DNA of 64,000 nucleotides from DATKPA01 sp051955985 (lineage in GTDB: Bacteria > Planctomycetota > Phycisphaerae > WQYP01). Position numbers and translations under genes: made by a program. This document shows, piece after piece, positions 33,474 through 42,397 of this stretch; the first letter of the stretch is position 1; each line of letters starts with the position of its first letter. The notes beneath the pieces are model-generated. The model was not told the DNA's origin, made no database searches, and worked only from the letters and a program-made list of their open reading frames with translations. The DNA is taken from assembly GCA_051955985.1 (NCBI GenBank), contig JBQCGD010000157.1, positions 34,022-98,021 on the forward strand, written 5' to 3'.

Positions 33474-35042
33474 TTGTTGTCTCAGGACAAGCGCACAGAA
33501 CTCTCCGTACAAGCCGAAAAAGCGATCCTCGTTTCCGTGATCCTCCCGGATTCCACGGCTGATCCCCGCGACCCCCTCGGCGAACTCGCCAGCCTCGCCA
33601 AAACCGCGGGCGCGGATGTCGTCGCGAGCGTCGTCCAGCACCGCGCCAAGATCGACCCCTCCACCTACATCGGCGCCGGCAAAGCCGAGGAAATCAAGGC
33701 CCTCGCCAAAAAGCACAAGGCCGATGTCGTCATCTTCGACCACGACATGTCCCCCAACCAGCTGCGCGACCTCGAAAAAATCATCGACAAAAAAATCCTC
33801 GACCGCTCTGAACTCATCCTCGACATCTTCGCCACCCGCGCCCGCACCCATGAGGCCCAGCTCCAGGTCGCCCTTGCCCAGCTCGAATACACCTACCCCC
33901 GCCTCCGTCATATGTGGAGCCACTTGGAACGCGTCAGCTCCGGCGCCGGTGCCGGCGTCGGCGCTCGTGGCCCCGGTGAAATGCAGCTCGAAATCGACCG
34001 CCGCATCGTCCGCGAAAAAGTCGCCGACCTCAAAGAACGCATCCGCGAAGTCCAGGACCGCAAGTCTCGCGAAGTCAAAGAACGCAAACGCCAGCACTTC
34101 ACCATCTCGCTCGTCGGCTACACCAACGCCGGCAAGTCCACGATGTTCAACACCCTCACCGGCGATGCCACCTTCGTCGAAGACAAACTCTTCGCCACCC
34201 TCGACACTAAAACCCGCCGCTGGCACCTCGGCGGCGCCCACTCCGCCCTCGTCAGCGACACCGTCGGCTTCGTCCGCGATCTCCCCCACCACCTCGTCGC
34301 CAGCTTCAAAGCCACCCTCGAAGAAGCCACCCACGCCGACATGCTCCTCCTCGTCCTCGACGTTAGCCACCCCCGCGCCCAGCAACAACTCATAACAGTC
34401 GTCCAAGTCCTCCGAGAAATCGGCTGCGCCGAAATCCCCACTCTGTTGGTCCTCAACAAAATCGACGCCCTCAAGCACCCGGAAGACGCCTCCCAAATCG
34501 AAAATCGAAAATCGAAAATCGAAAATGTTCCTGGCCCCGACGATCTCGCCTTCTGGAAAAGCATGTTCCCCGACGCCCTCCCCGCCTCCGCCAAGGAAGG
34601 CGACGGCATCGTGCAACTCACCGAAGTCGTCCGCGACCAGATGCTTGGCCGCACACTGAAGGCCACCATCGCCGTCCCCCTCTCCGATCCCAAGGGCATC
34701 ACCTTCATCGAAAAATTCTCCGACGTGGTTGAGCGCGACTACGAGTCCACCCCCGGCAGCGTGATCCTCGCCGTCGAAATGTCCCAGCGCATCATGGACC
34801 AGCTCCCCAACAACGTCCCCAGCGCCAAGGTCCTCAAAGTCACCGGCGTCAAAGCCGCGCGCGGCGCTGCCGGCGGGGGCTGGCGCATCAAAACCAAGCG
34901 CATCAAGGACCTGATTCCCGAAGGCATGCTCGAAGGCCGCGAGTCCGATGAACGCGCTGAAGCCCTCGGCGTCCCCACCGCCGACGGCGTCCGCGTCAAA
35001 GGCGCAGGCCTCTCCATCGGCCGCAAAAAACTCGTCGGGTGA
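33474..35042 (+). CDS. hflX: ribosome-associated GTPase HflX with repeat-encoded insertion
   Basis: 522 residues. HflX splits stalled or hibernating ribosomes using GTP. The N-terminal domain (1-205) has the glycine-rich loop SSGAGAGVGARGPGEMQLE and a coiled coil. The GTPase domain has GYTNAGKST (215-223), DTVGF (262-266) and NKID (328-331). Residues 341-351 (QIENRKSKIEN) are encoded by a heptamer repeat, lying between the NKxD motif and the SAKEG G5 motif. The C-terminal domain follows. The start is one of two adjacent TTG codons (33474 or 33477), with AAGGA upstream. rnpA follows by 10 bp. Confidence 0.93.
   Translation: MLSQDKRTELSVQAEKAILVSVILPDSTADPRDPLGELASLAKTAGADVVASVVQHRAKIDPSTYIGAGKAEEIKALAKKHKADVVIFDHDMSPNQLRDLEKIIDKKILDRSELILDIFATRARTHEAQLQVALAQLEYTYPRLRHMWSHLERVSSGAGAGVGARGPGEMQLEIDRRIVREKVADLKERIREVQDRKSREVKERKRQHFTISLVGYTNAGKSTMFNTLTGDATFVEDKLFATLDTKTRRWHLGGAHSALVSDTVGFVRDLPHHLVASFKATLEEATHADMLLLVLDVSHPRAQQQLITVVQVLREIGCAEIPTLLVLNKIDALKHPEDASQIENRKSKIENVPGPDDLAFWKSMFPDALPASAKEGDGIVQLTEVVRDQMLGRTLKATIAVPLSDPKGITFIEKFSDVVERDYESTPGSVILAVEMSQRIMDQLPNNVPSAKVLKVTGVKAARGAAGGGWRIKTKRIKDLIPEGMLEGRESDERAEALGVPTADGVRVKGAGLSIGRKKLVG
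34495..34528. repeat. heptamer-period array inside hflX
   Basis: An aaatcg remnant, three copies of aaaatcg and aaaatgt run in-frame through the GTPase domain. It is AT-rich within a GC-rich gene. Confidence 0.85.
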
Positions 35043-35052
35043 TCGGAGCTTC

Positions 35053-35406
35053 ATGGCCGCACCGTCGGAGAAACTTCGCTACAAGCTCACCCGTGACCAG
35101 CGCCTCCGCGGTTACGGTCGCTTCGACGTGCTCTACAAGACCGGAAAAAAACGCGTCGCTCACCCCCTCATGCTCTTCTCCATGCGACGCGACGACAACG
35201 CCCCCGCCAAATTCGGCATCTCCATCGGCCGCCGCTGCGGCAACTCGGTCCAGCGCAACCTCATCAAGCGCCGCCTCCGCGAGGCCTTCCGCCTCATGCA
35301 GCACGAGGTCCCCCCCGGCCTCGACTTCCTCGCCGTCATCAAGCCCCACCAGCCCCTCGCCGTCGCCGCTTACCAGGCCAAACTTCGCCAGTTGTTCCAG
35401 GGCTGA
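35053..35406 (+). CDS. rnpA: ribonuclease P protein component
   Basis: 117 residues from the ATG at 35053. It binds the RNase P RNA to mature tRNA 5' ends. The family core is visible: FDVLYKTGKKRVAHPLMLF, KFGISIGRRCGNSVQRNLIK and RRLREAFRLM (the RNR-type motif). It is usually found next to rpmH and yidD/yidC near the replication origin. Here it follows hflX instead, and no rpmH is present. This could reflect lineage-specific rearrangement. Confidence 0.93.
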   Translation: MAAPSEKLRYKLTRDQRLRGYGRFDVLYKTGKKRVAHPLMLFSMRRDDNAPAKFGISIGRRCGNSVQRNLIKRRLREAFRLMQHEVPPGLDFLAVIKPHQPLAVAAYQAKLRQLFQG

Positions 35407-35512
35407 ACAGCGCATGAAAAACGACAACAGGCCGCCCACCAACCGGGGAAGACCTGCTGTCATACGATGGAGCGCCGGCGGCAATGCAGGAGCGCCGGCG
35501 TTTTCGGAACTT

Positions 35513-35806
35513 TTAGTCGTTGCCGCCGCGGAGCAGCATGCCGATCAGCACGCCGACGCCCAGGGCGATCCCGACGGCATACCACGGATTCTCCGTGATG
35601 TAACCTTCGGTGCTTTCCTTCACCTGCTGGCTCTTGTCAGCAGCATACTGGTAGCCCTGCTGGGCATAATCCTTCGCCTGCTTGGCGTATTTGCCGGCAG
35701 TTTCGGACACCTGGCCGCCAAAGTCCTTGGCGGCGTCCTGCGCTTCTTCACTCATGTTCTGGGCGTGTTCTCCCATGCGGGCGCCCCCAGCCATACTGTC
35801 AGCCAT
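35513..35806 (-). CDS. DUF883/ElaB/YqjD-like membrane-anchored stress protein
   Basis: 97 residues from the ATG at 35806, with AGGAG nine bases upstream. A long amphipathic helical part (AQNMSEEAQDAAKDFGGQVS through SQQVKESTEGYITENPWYAV) is followed by a hydrophobic helix with Gly motifs (GIALGVGVLIGMLLRGG). This is the layout of ElaB/YqjD proteins, which anchor ribosomes to the inner membrane in stationary phase in E. coli. The ribosome link is from the family; nothing in the window tests it. Confidence 0.75.
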   Translation of the reverse strand: MADSMAGGARMGEHAQNMSEEAQDAAKDFGGQVSETAGKYAKQAKDYAQQGYQYAADKSQQVKESTEGYITENPWYAVGIALGVGVLIGMLLRGGND

Positions 35807-35935
35807 GATCTTCACTCCTTCGTAAAGTGGTTCGAGTTTGTGAGCATTCGGACGCAGTTACGCGATCCGTCCCATCGACCAACGGAGAAGCGAAGACTAT
35901 GCCAGAGGTGAACGGAAGCCCGGCCGTTCTGCCGC

Positions 35936-37123
35936 TCACGCCACCCGCCGCCGCGCCGGCGCCGCTTCCCGCCGGAGCCGCTCCTGTAGAAACGCCAGAA
36001 TCGCCGCTTCCTCCGGCCGCAGGTTCCTGATCTCCCGCATTTCGTGCTGCGCCCGCTGCGCCAACGTATCGAGCAGCGATCCATCCATGTAAGCATCAAT
36101 GACCGCCGGATGGATGTAGCACTTGCGACAGACCGACCGCGTGTTGCCCAGGCGCTTGGCCACTTCCTCCACCGCCTGCACCACGTTTTTCTTCGCCTGC
36201 GCCTGCGAATCGAACGACGCGACCTCGCGCAGCGCCTTCGCTGCGAGCACCGTCGCATTCCACGTCCGAAAGTCCTTCGCCGTGAAGTCCTGCCCTGTGA
36301 TCTCCTTCAGGTAATCATTCACGTCCTGCGATCTCACATCGACCGCAATCCCCTTTTCGTTGGTGTAGGCAAAAAGCTCCTGCCCCGGCAGGTCCTGGCA
36401 GGCCTGCACGATTGGCGCGAGACGCGGGTCATCGAGATCGATCGAATGATCCACGCCCGACTTGCCGCGGAATTCAAAGTGGACATGTCGTCCTTTGATC
36501 CGGACCTGCTTGTCGAGGATCGTCGTGAGGCCGTAGGAATGATTGTCGCGGGCATACTCCGCGTTCCCCACCCGGATGAGTGTTTTTTCCAGAAGCTGGA
36601 CGATCGCCGCGAGCACTTTCTCGCGCGGCAGCCCGGGAAGTTTGAGGTGGCGTGCCGTGATCCTGCGGATTTTCGGAAGGATCTTGCCGAAGGCGATCAT
36701 ACGGTGAAATTTCGTTTCATCCCGCGCCTGCCGCCACAACGGATGGTACCGATACTGTTTGCGCCCGCGTGCATCGACCCCGGTCGCCTGGATGTGCCCC
36801 TCCGCCGCAGGACAGATCCACACCTTCGTCCACGCCGGCGGAATGACCAGGGATCGAATGCGGCGAAGCGTTGCGGGATCCTTCACTTCGCGCCCCGTTG
36901 AGTTGATATAGCGAAAGTTTTTGGGGGAAGGCCCCTCGCGGCGAATGCCCGGCGAATGATCCGAGACATACTTCAGGCCAGTGGCGGATGCAAAGGACCT
37001 CGAATCGGGGACATGGTTTTTCACAGCCGCCGACCGTATCCGGTTGGGCAGCTTCGTGGGCGGCAATTGCCGGGCGACGAGCCTCGCAAGCTTTCGGCCG
37101 GATTTCGACTGACTGGCTTTCAT
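35936..37123 (-). CDS. DNA topoisomerase IB (bacterial/poxvirus type)
   Basis: 395 residues. Relaxes supercoils through a 3'-phosphotyrosyl intermediate. Recognisable segments are RYINSTGREVKDPATLRRIR and SLVIPPAWTKVWICP near the N-terminus, then EYARDNHSYGLTTI, HVHFEFRGKSG, LFAYTNE, TAKDFRTWNATVLAA, and the catalytic Tyr336 in VCRKCYIHPAVIDAY. These match the bacterial enzyme family. Length is near typical (~340-380). It is divergent from dtd, with 44 bp between starts. Confidence 0.92.
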   Translation of the reverse strand: MKASQSKSGRKLARLVARQLPPTKLPNRIRSAAVKNHVPDSRSFASATGLKYVSDHSPGIRREGPSPKNFRYINSTGREVKDPATLRRIRSLVIPPAWTKVWICPAAEGHIQATGVDARGRKQYRYHPLWRQARDETKFHRMIAFGKILPKIRRITARHLKLPGLPREKVLAAIVQLLEKTLIRVGNAEYARDNHSYGLTTILDKQVRIKGRHVHFEFRGKSGVDHSIDLDDPRLAPIVQACQDLPGQELFAYTNEKGIAVDVRSQDVNDYLKEITGQDFTAKDFRTWNATVLAAKALREVASFDSQAQAKKNVVQAVEEVAKRLGNTRSVCRKCYIHPAVIDAYMDGSLLDTLAQRAQHEMREIRNLRPEEAAILAFLQERLRREAAPARRRVA

Positions 37124-37167
37124 GTATGATCCCTGAAAGGTGTCGAAGTTCTTCGGTTGAGGCAGCC

Positions 37168-37629
37168 ATGATTGCAGTGGTTCAGCGGGTGATCCGCGGT
37201 GAGGTCACGGTGGAGGGGACGACGGTCGGACAGATCGGCCCGGGGTTGGTGGTGCTGGCGTCCGTGCATGCGGATGATAGCGATGCAGACATCGAGTGGA
37301 CAGCGGGAAAACTGACCACCATGCGCGTCTTCTCCAATGCGGAGAAGTACTTCGACCTGGACGTGCAGCAGGCAAAAGGGAGCATCCTCCTTGTCAGCAA
37401 CTTCACCGTGGCGGCCGACACGCGCTCGGGGCGGCGGCCCAGCCTGAGCCCGGCCGCATCTCCGGACACCGGGCGCAAGTATTTCGACCTGCTGGTGGAA
37501 TCCATCAAGCAACTGGGGGTGCCGGTGGAAACCGGGCGGTTCGGGGCGGACATGAAAGTCATGATCGAAAACGACGGGCCGGTGACGTTCATTGTGGACA
37601 GCCGCGAAGCCAGAAAACCACGCGCATGA
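37168..37629 (+). CDS. dtd: D-aminoacyl-tRNA deacylase
   Basis: 153 residues. Hydrolyses D-amino acids, and Gly-tRNA(Ala), from tRNA. The N-terminal MIAVVQRVIRGEVTVEG, the SILLVSNFTVAADTRSGRRP segment and the C-terminal NDGPVTFIVDS are family features. The SQFTL active-site motif reads SNFTV here, with Asn in place of the usual Gln; GPVT is intact. No ribosome-binding site is strong. It is convergent with the DUF892 gene at a terminator hairpin. Confidence 0.92.
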   Translation: MIAVVQRVIRGEVTVEGTTVGQIGPGLVVLASVHADDSDADIEWTAGKLTTMRVFSNAEKYFDLDVQQAKGSILLVSNFTVAADTRSGRRPSLSPAASPDTGRKYFDLLVESIKQLGVPVETGRFGADMKVMIENDGPVTFIVDSREARKPRA

Positions 37630-37630
37630 A

Positions 37631-37660
37631 CAAGCCCGGGAACCGAAGTTCCCGGGCCTT
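37631..37660. terminator. hairpin between dtd and the DUF892 gene
   Basis: gcccgggaac (37632-37641) pairs with gttcccgggc (37646-37655) around cgaa. Flanking T-tracts are short, but position between convergent stops supports termination. Confidence 0.65.
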
Positions 37661-37683
37661 GCCCATTTCGTGCACATTGCCGG

Positions 37684-38190
37684 TTATTCGGATTCACCTT
37701 CTTCCGCCATTTCATTGACGTGCGATTCGGCAATCTTTGTGAGGAGCTTGTCCGTTTCGCCTTCTTCCTGGAGGGTACGGTCGAGAAGCTTGGCCGCTTC
37801 CTTCTGGCCGAGGCGTTCTGCGTAGGTGCGAACGGTGCCATATGCCGCGATTTCATAATGCTCGACCCGCTGGGCCGCAGCGATGAGCGCCGCATCCTTC
37901 ACTGCGGGTTCGGCATCTTCCTTGATGACTTCCGAGCCCTCTTCGATAAGGCCCTTCATGGCGGCGCAGGTTTTTCCCTTGGCCTTTTCGCCCAGGCTTT
38001 CAAAGACCTGTTCGAGCCGGGAGATGTGTTCTTCGGTCTGGGCGAGGTGGGTCTGGAAAGCTTCCTTGAGTTCTGGGTTTGTTGCCGCCTTGGCCATCTT
38101 CGGAAGGGCCTTGGTGAGCTGTGCCTCCGCGTTGTAGATGTCCTTGAGCTGGTCGATAAGCAGGTCGTTGAGATTATTGAGCGCAACCAT
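37684..38190 (-). CDS. DUF892 (YciE/YciF-like) ferritin-like protein
   Basis: 168 residues. The N-terminus LNDLLIDQLKDIYNAEAQLT and the helices with EHISRLEQVFESLGEKAKGK and AAAQRVEHYEIAAYGTVRTY are typical of the YciE/YciF DUF892 family. These four-helix proteins are induced by stress in enterobacteria. The conserved Glu/His set could bind di-iron as in ferritins, but this is family inference. It reads toward dtd. AGGAGA lies seven bases upstream of the ATG. Confidence 0.88.
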   Translation of the reverse strand: MVALNNLNDLLIDQLKDIYNAEAQLTKALPKMAKAATNPELKEAFQTHLAQTEEHISRLEQVFESLGEKAKGKTCAAMKGLIEEGSEVIKEDAEPAVKDAALIAAAQRVEHYEIAAYGTVRTYAERLGQKEAAKLLDRTLQEEGETDKLLTKIAESHVNEMAEEGESE

Positions 38191-38402
38191 GGGTAGATCT
38201 CCTTGAATGGTTCATTTCCGGCTGACAAGGGCCGCCGCTCAAACAAAAGCAACGAATGTGCCGCCGCCTGTGGGCAAACGTGATCAGTTGCGACTCATTA
38301 TCAATTGACGAGGGAGGGGCAAAATAGGGGAGTTTCTGATGGGTGGAGCCGCGCCGTATTGCTAGTCTAAAGCCGTGTTACGTCGATAGATGGAAATTTG
38401 TC

Positions 38403-40463
38403 ATGACGTCGGTGGACTCAACCTGTCGCGAGGAAACTCCCAGGCATGCAATCCCTGCCGCCTCGCCGGGCGCATGGAAGCGGTGGTGGGAATCGCATGG
38501 ACAACTTGCCTGTGCGCTTCTTGCGGGTGCTGCCTTGCTGGCGACAAATGCCGTGCGCTGGAGCGGTGGATCGCCGACCGTCTCCGACATCCTGACGGCC
38601 ATCGCATTTGCACTTGGTCTCTATTTCGGAGCCATGGCGTGCATCGAATCGCTCCGACACAAGAAGCTGGATATCAACCTGTTGATGGTGCTTGGTGCGG
38701 TGCTCGCCATTTTTGTCGGCTCCGCCAGGGAAGGAGCCCTGCTCCTGTTCCTCTTCACGCTTTCGGGCGCGCTTGAGCGTTATGCCATGCAGCGCACGCA
38801 TGCGGCGCTGGAATCGCTCACGAAGCTTTTTCCCAAGGAAGCCGTCGTTATTGACGATGACGGCCGGCAGCGGCAGGTGAAGCTGGAGGAGTTGCGCGTC
38901 GGCGACCGCGTATTGATCAAACCGGGGGAGAACGTCCCGGCCGACGGCAAAGTGCGGGAGGGGATTTCGTCGCTGGATGAATCCGCAATCACGGGCGAGT
39001 TCATGCCGCGCGAGAAAGGCGTGGGGGCGGAAGTCTATGCCGGAACATTGAACACCAGCGGGCGACTGATCGTGGAGGTGACGCGACCCTCCCAGGACAC
39101 GACGCTCGCCCACATCATCCACCTGGTCTCGCAGGCCAGCGAAGAAAAGGCGCCCGTAGAGCGGTTGTTTGACCGCGTCGGGAGCTGGTACACGGTCTCG
39201 GTCCTGGGCGGCGCATTGATCGCGTGCATCATGATACATGTGGTCGGCGGTGTCCCCTGGTTCACAGCCCATGACGGTAAGGGGGAAGTGACAGGCGCAT
39301 TTTACCGGGCGATCACGCTGTTAATCGTCGCGTCGCCGTGTGCGCTGATTATTTCAACCCCCGTCGTGATTCTGTCGGCGATCGCTTCATGCGCGCGACG
39401 CGGGATCATTTTGAAAGGGGGAAGGCACCTCGAATCGCTCGCCGCGCTCAAGGCCCTTGTCTTCGATAAGACGGGGACGTTGACCACGGGACAGGTGCGA
39501 TTGACCGGCATCGAGGTGATCCAGGCGGCGGAAAGCGCCACTTCCGACGGCGCCGGGCAGCGTTGCGCGCCCCCTGCCGAAGTTCGAGAACAGGCGGATG
39601 CTTTGCAGAAGCTCCTGCTGCGCGCGGCCGCGTCGCTGGAGGCCAGTTCGACGCATCCCCTGGCCGCAGCGGTGTGCAGAGCGGCGGAGGAGGCCGAGCT
39701 CTCGCCTTTGCCCGTGACCGATTTCTTGCAGGAGGGAGGCAAGGGGTTGCGCGGCGATGTGGATGGATTGCCCTGCGTGCTCGGAAGCCCGTCGCTGGTG
39801 AGCAACTTGTGCCGGACGCGAACGATGGTGCGGCTCGCCGAGGCGATGGACCGGGCACATGCCGCCGGGCAGACCGCCGTGGTGCTGTTTTATGCAGGGC
39901 ATGCCGCCATCCTGACGTTCCAGGACACACTTCGCGGCCAGGCACGTGAGACGGTGGACGCCTTGCACCAGCTTGGACTTCGCCCGCTGGTCATGCTGAC
40001 CGGCGACCACAGCGCCGTGGCCGGCAGCGTGGCAAAAACGCTCGGTCTGGATGAGGTGCGGGCCGAACTTCTTCCTGCGGATAAGCTCTCGCATGTTGCT
40101 TCTCTGGTGCAGCAGCACCGGGCGGTGGGGATGGTCGGGGATGGCATCAATGACGCTCCGGCATTGGCGCGGGCAACCGTCGGGATCGCCATGGGCTCCA
40201 TCGGCTCCGATGCGGCGCTGGCGGCGGCGGATGTCGTGTTGCTGTCGGATCACGTCGAGCGGCTTCCGTGGTTGATTCGAACGGCGCGGCGATCGCGCCG
40301 GGTGATGGCGCAGAACCTCGGATTTGCGATGCTCATGATTGCGGTGCTGGTGGTTTGCTCCCTCACCGGCCGCGTGGGGTTGCCCCTGGGCGTCGTGGGG
40401 CATGAAGGATCGACGCTGCTGGTGGTGATGAACGGGTTGCGGCTGCTGAAGCCGGGGAAGTAA
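38403..40463 (+). CDS. heavy-metal P1B-4-type ATPase (Co/Zn/Fe exporter-like)
   Basis: 686 residues from the ATG at 38403 (a GTG at 38343 is an in-frame alternative). No N-terminal CxxC or HMA domain is seen. The actuator TGE is at 197-199. The metal-binding membrane motif is SPC (311-313), not CPC. DKTGTL (355-360), SSTHPLAA and MVGDGINDAPAL complete the catalytic set. The last membrane part reads GHEGSTLLVVMNGLRLL, matching the P1B-4 subgroup (CoaT/CtpD-like) that exports Co, Zn or Fe. The ion is not decided by sequence alone. No metalloregulator gene is adjacent. Confidence 0.88.
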   Translation: MTSVDSTCREETPRHAIPAASPGAWKRWWESHGQLACALLAGAALLATNAVRWSGGSPTVSDILTAIAFALGLYFGAMACIESLRHKKLDINLLMVLGAVLAIFVGSAREGALLLFLFTLSGALERYAMQRTHAALESLTKLFPKEAVVIDDDGRQRQVKLEELRVGDRVLIKPGENVPADGKVREGISSLDESAITGEFMPREKGVGAEVYAGTLNTSGRLIVEVTRPSQDTTLAHIIHLVSQASEEKAPVERLFDRVGSWYTVSVLGGALIACIMIHVVGGVPWFTAHDGKGEVTGAFYRAITLLIVASPCALIISTPVVILSAIASCARRGIILKGGRHLESLAALKALVFDKTGTLTTGQVRLTGIEVIQAAESATSDGAGQRCAPPAEVREQADALQKLLLRAAASLEASSTHPLAAAVCRAAEEAELSPLPVTDFLQEGGKGLRGDVDGLPCVLGSPSLVSNLCRTRTMVRLAEAMDRAHAAGQTAVVLFYAGHAAILTFQDTLRGQARETVDALHQLGLRPLVMLTGDHSAVAGSVAKTLGLDEVRAELLPADKLSHVASLVQQHRAVGMVGDGINDAPALARATVGIAMGSIGSDAALAAADVVLLSDHVERLPWLIRTARRSRRVMAQNLGFAMLMIAVLVVCSLTGRVGLPLGVVGHEGSTLLVVMNGLRLLKPGK

Positions 40464-40475
40464 TGCCGGCGGAGA

Positions 40476-41045
40476 TCACGGGGCGGGAGGGGGCATCACC
40501 GGCTCAAAGCTCCCCTGCGGGACAAAAATGCCCTGGAACGCGTCTCGGACGGTCCGCAACCGCAGGGTGATAAAGATGTACACCGGCATCGCGAGAGTGA
40601 GTGCGCCGCCAAAACAGGCGCTGCTGTACATGATGGCCTTCATGGTGGCATCCATCCCGGGAGGCATCGCGACGCCGGGCGGGTGCATCGTGGCTTCGAA
40701 CGTCCGCGGCATGACAAAGCCAAGGCTCCATGCAAAGCCAACGACCGAAAGCGCAAGCTTGGACCAGGCGTATACCAGCAGGAGCGTTCGACCGGAGTTT
40801 TCCACCTTGAGAGACTTGATGGAACCGATCAGAAGGGAAAGATCAATGGCCAGTGAGAGGAGGGCGAGGGTGGCGGTCATCACGATGTAAAGCGGTTCTT
40901 TGCGCATGGCGATGACGGCGGGCGGGGTTGAGGAAAGGGTGATGAACTGAAAGGGGATGGAGCCGAGAATGCTGAGGAGGCCAAGCCCGGCCCAGCAGAT
41001 TCCGACGATGGCGAGAACTTTGAGCGGGACAGGACAGGGGCGCAT
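40476..41045 (-). CDS. hypothetical four-helix membrane protein
   Basis: 189 residues with four likely membrane segments (about 9-35, 51-76, 85-112 and 140-165) and a Pro-rich end. Between helices 3 and 4 is MHPPGVAMPPGMDATMK, a Met/Pro-rich loop. I recognise no family. The stop lies 12 bp from that of the metal ATPase gene on the other strand. Confidence 0.6.
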   Translation of the reverse strand: MRPCPVPLKVLAIVGICWAGLGLLSILGSIPFQFITLSSTPPAVIAMRKEPLYIVMTATLALLSLAIDLSLLIGSIKSLKVENSGRTLLLVYAWSKLALSVVGFAWSLGFVMPRTFEATMHPPGVAMPPGMDATMKAIMYSSACFGGALTLAMPVYIFITLRLRTVRDAFQGIFVPQGSFEPVMPPPAP

Positions 41046-41275
41046 GCGGATCTCCCAGTGGATTATTCGCGATTGCGGTGTGTTTCAGCTACTATTCTAA
41101 GGCGTTTTGGCGGAGCTGAGCGAAGCGGACAGCTTTTATCATAATCTTGCAACAGGGGATGGGTTCGGGTACAGTACTCGATTCCCCGCCCGCGGAGGAA
41201 GAACGGTCTTCGTTCGCGCACAGGCTGCTGTGTCCACGGCGGCTATGCAGGCATCAGGTAAGTTGAGGTCCACAC

Positions 41276-41554
41276 GTGGTTAAGATTCGTCTCAAGCGCT
41301 TCGGCCGTAAGAATCACGCCTTCTGGCGCATCAATGCCGTTGATCACCGCTCCCCGCGCGATGGCAAGGTGATCGAGGAACTCGGCTTCTACGATCCGAT
41401 CAACAAGGACACGGCCAAGCAGGTCGTCGTCAACAAGGCGCGGGTCGAGTTCTGGATCAAGCAGGGGGCTCAGCCGTCGGACACGGTGAAGCAGTTGCTC
41501 GGCCGTGCGACGGACTCCCAGGCCCTCGCGCCGGCCGCCGCCCCGGCCGCCTAA
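41276..41554 (+). CDS. rpsP: 30S ribosomal protein S16
   Basis: 92 residues from a GTG with GAGG seven bases upstream. KIRLKRFGRKNHAFWRINAV, DHRSPRDGKVIEELGFYDP and WIKQGAQPSDTVKQLL are the S16 signature. The Ala-rich C-terminus and stop codon overlap the partial third copy of the dispersed repeat. First gene of the rpsP-trmD-rplS cluster. Confidence 0.96.
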   Translation: MVKIRLKRFGRKNHAFWRINAVDHRSPRDGKVIEELGFYDPINKDTAKQVVVNKARVEFWIKQGAQPSDTVKQLLGRATDSQALAPAAAPAA

Positions 41555-41576
41555 AGGCGGAACTCCAAGCGACGGG
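41547..41576 (+). repeat. dispersed element, partial copy 3
   Basis: gccgcctaaaggcggaactc, then caagcgacggg, resembles the central part of the 6125 and 29264 copies (gccgcctgaaggcggaactc). It supplies the rpsP stop codon and the rpsP-trmD spacer. Confidence 0.5.
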
Positions 41577-41581
41577 ACGCC

Positions 41582-42313
41582 GTGCGAATTGATGTCCTCA
41601 CGCTCTTTCCTGAGATGTTTACCGGCGTGGTGAACGCCAGCATCCTGAAGCGGGCGCGGGACAAGGAAAAAGTTGCTTACCACCTGCACCAATTGCGGGA
41701 TTACACCAAGGACCCGCACAAGAAAGTGGACGATCGCCCCTTCGGCGGAGGCCCCGGTATGGTGCTGATGTGCCAGCCGGTGATTGATGCGGTCGCCGCG
41801 ATCGAGGCGATGGATTCAGCTCCGGCGACGCGAATCCTTCTGGCTCCCACGGGCGAGAAGTTCACGCAGAAGATGGCCGAGGAACTCAGCCGGTTGCCGC
41901 GGTTGCTCCTGATCGCGGGGCACTACGAAGGATTTGACGAGAGGATCCACGAGATCCTCAGGCCGCGGGAAATCAGCATCGGGGATTATGTATTGTCGGG
42001 CGGTGAGATTCCGGCGATGACGGTGCTCGATGCGGTGGTCCGGCTGCTGCCGGGTGTTCTGGGGGATGAACTTTCCTCGCATGGCGAATCCTTCGGGGCA
42101 GCGGATGCGACGATCAACGGCGGATTGGAATATCCGCACTACACGAAGCCTCGCGAATTTCAGGGGCTGAGTGTGCCGGAGATATTGCTCTCCGGGAATC
42201 ACGGTGCCGTCGAAAAGTGGCGCCGGGAACAAGCCAGACAGCGGACTGCCCAACGGCGGCCCGATTTGTTGAACCAGGATCCGCAAGCGGGATCCAAAAA
42301 GACGGTCGATTGA
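41582..42313 (+). CDS. trmD: tRNA (guanine37-N1)-methyltransferase
   Basis: 243 residues from a GTG at 41582. Methylates G37 of tRNAs reading CNN and similar codons, with S-adenosylmethionine. The trefoil-knot family motifs are seen: RIDVLTLFPEMFTGVVNASI, QLRDYTKDPHKKVDDRPFGG, IAGHYEGFDERI and ISIGDYVLSGGEIPAM. The knot region and the C-terminal domain are intact. It follows rpsP by 27 bp. No rimM lies between them, although rpsP-rimM-trmD-rplS is the order in many bacteria. Confidence 0.96.
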   Translation: MRIDVLTLFPEMFTGVVNASILKRARDKEKVAYHLHQLRDYTKDPHKKVDDRPFGGGPGMVLMCQPVIDAVAAIEAMDSAPATRILLAPTGEKFTQKMAEELSRLPRLLLIAGHYEGFDERIHEILRPREISIGDYVLSGGEIPAMTVLDAVVRLLPGVLGDELSSHGESFGAADATINGGLEYPHYTKPREFQGLSVPEILLSGNHGAVEKWRREQARQRTAQRRPDLLNQDPQAGSKKTVD

Positions 42314-42397
42314 ACTGGGGCAAACGTCTCCCCATCTCCCGTCACCCGCACCGCTGATCCGCCCCTTTCGGGCGAGAAGCCCAAGGAGTCAGACGCA

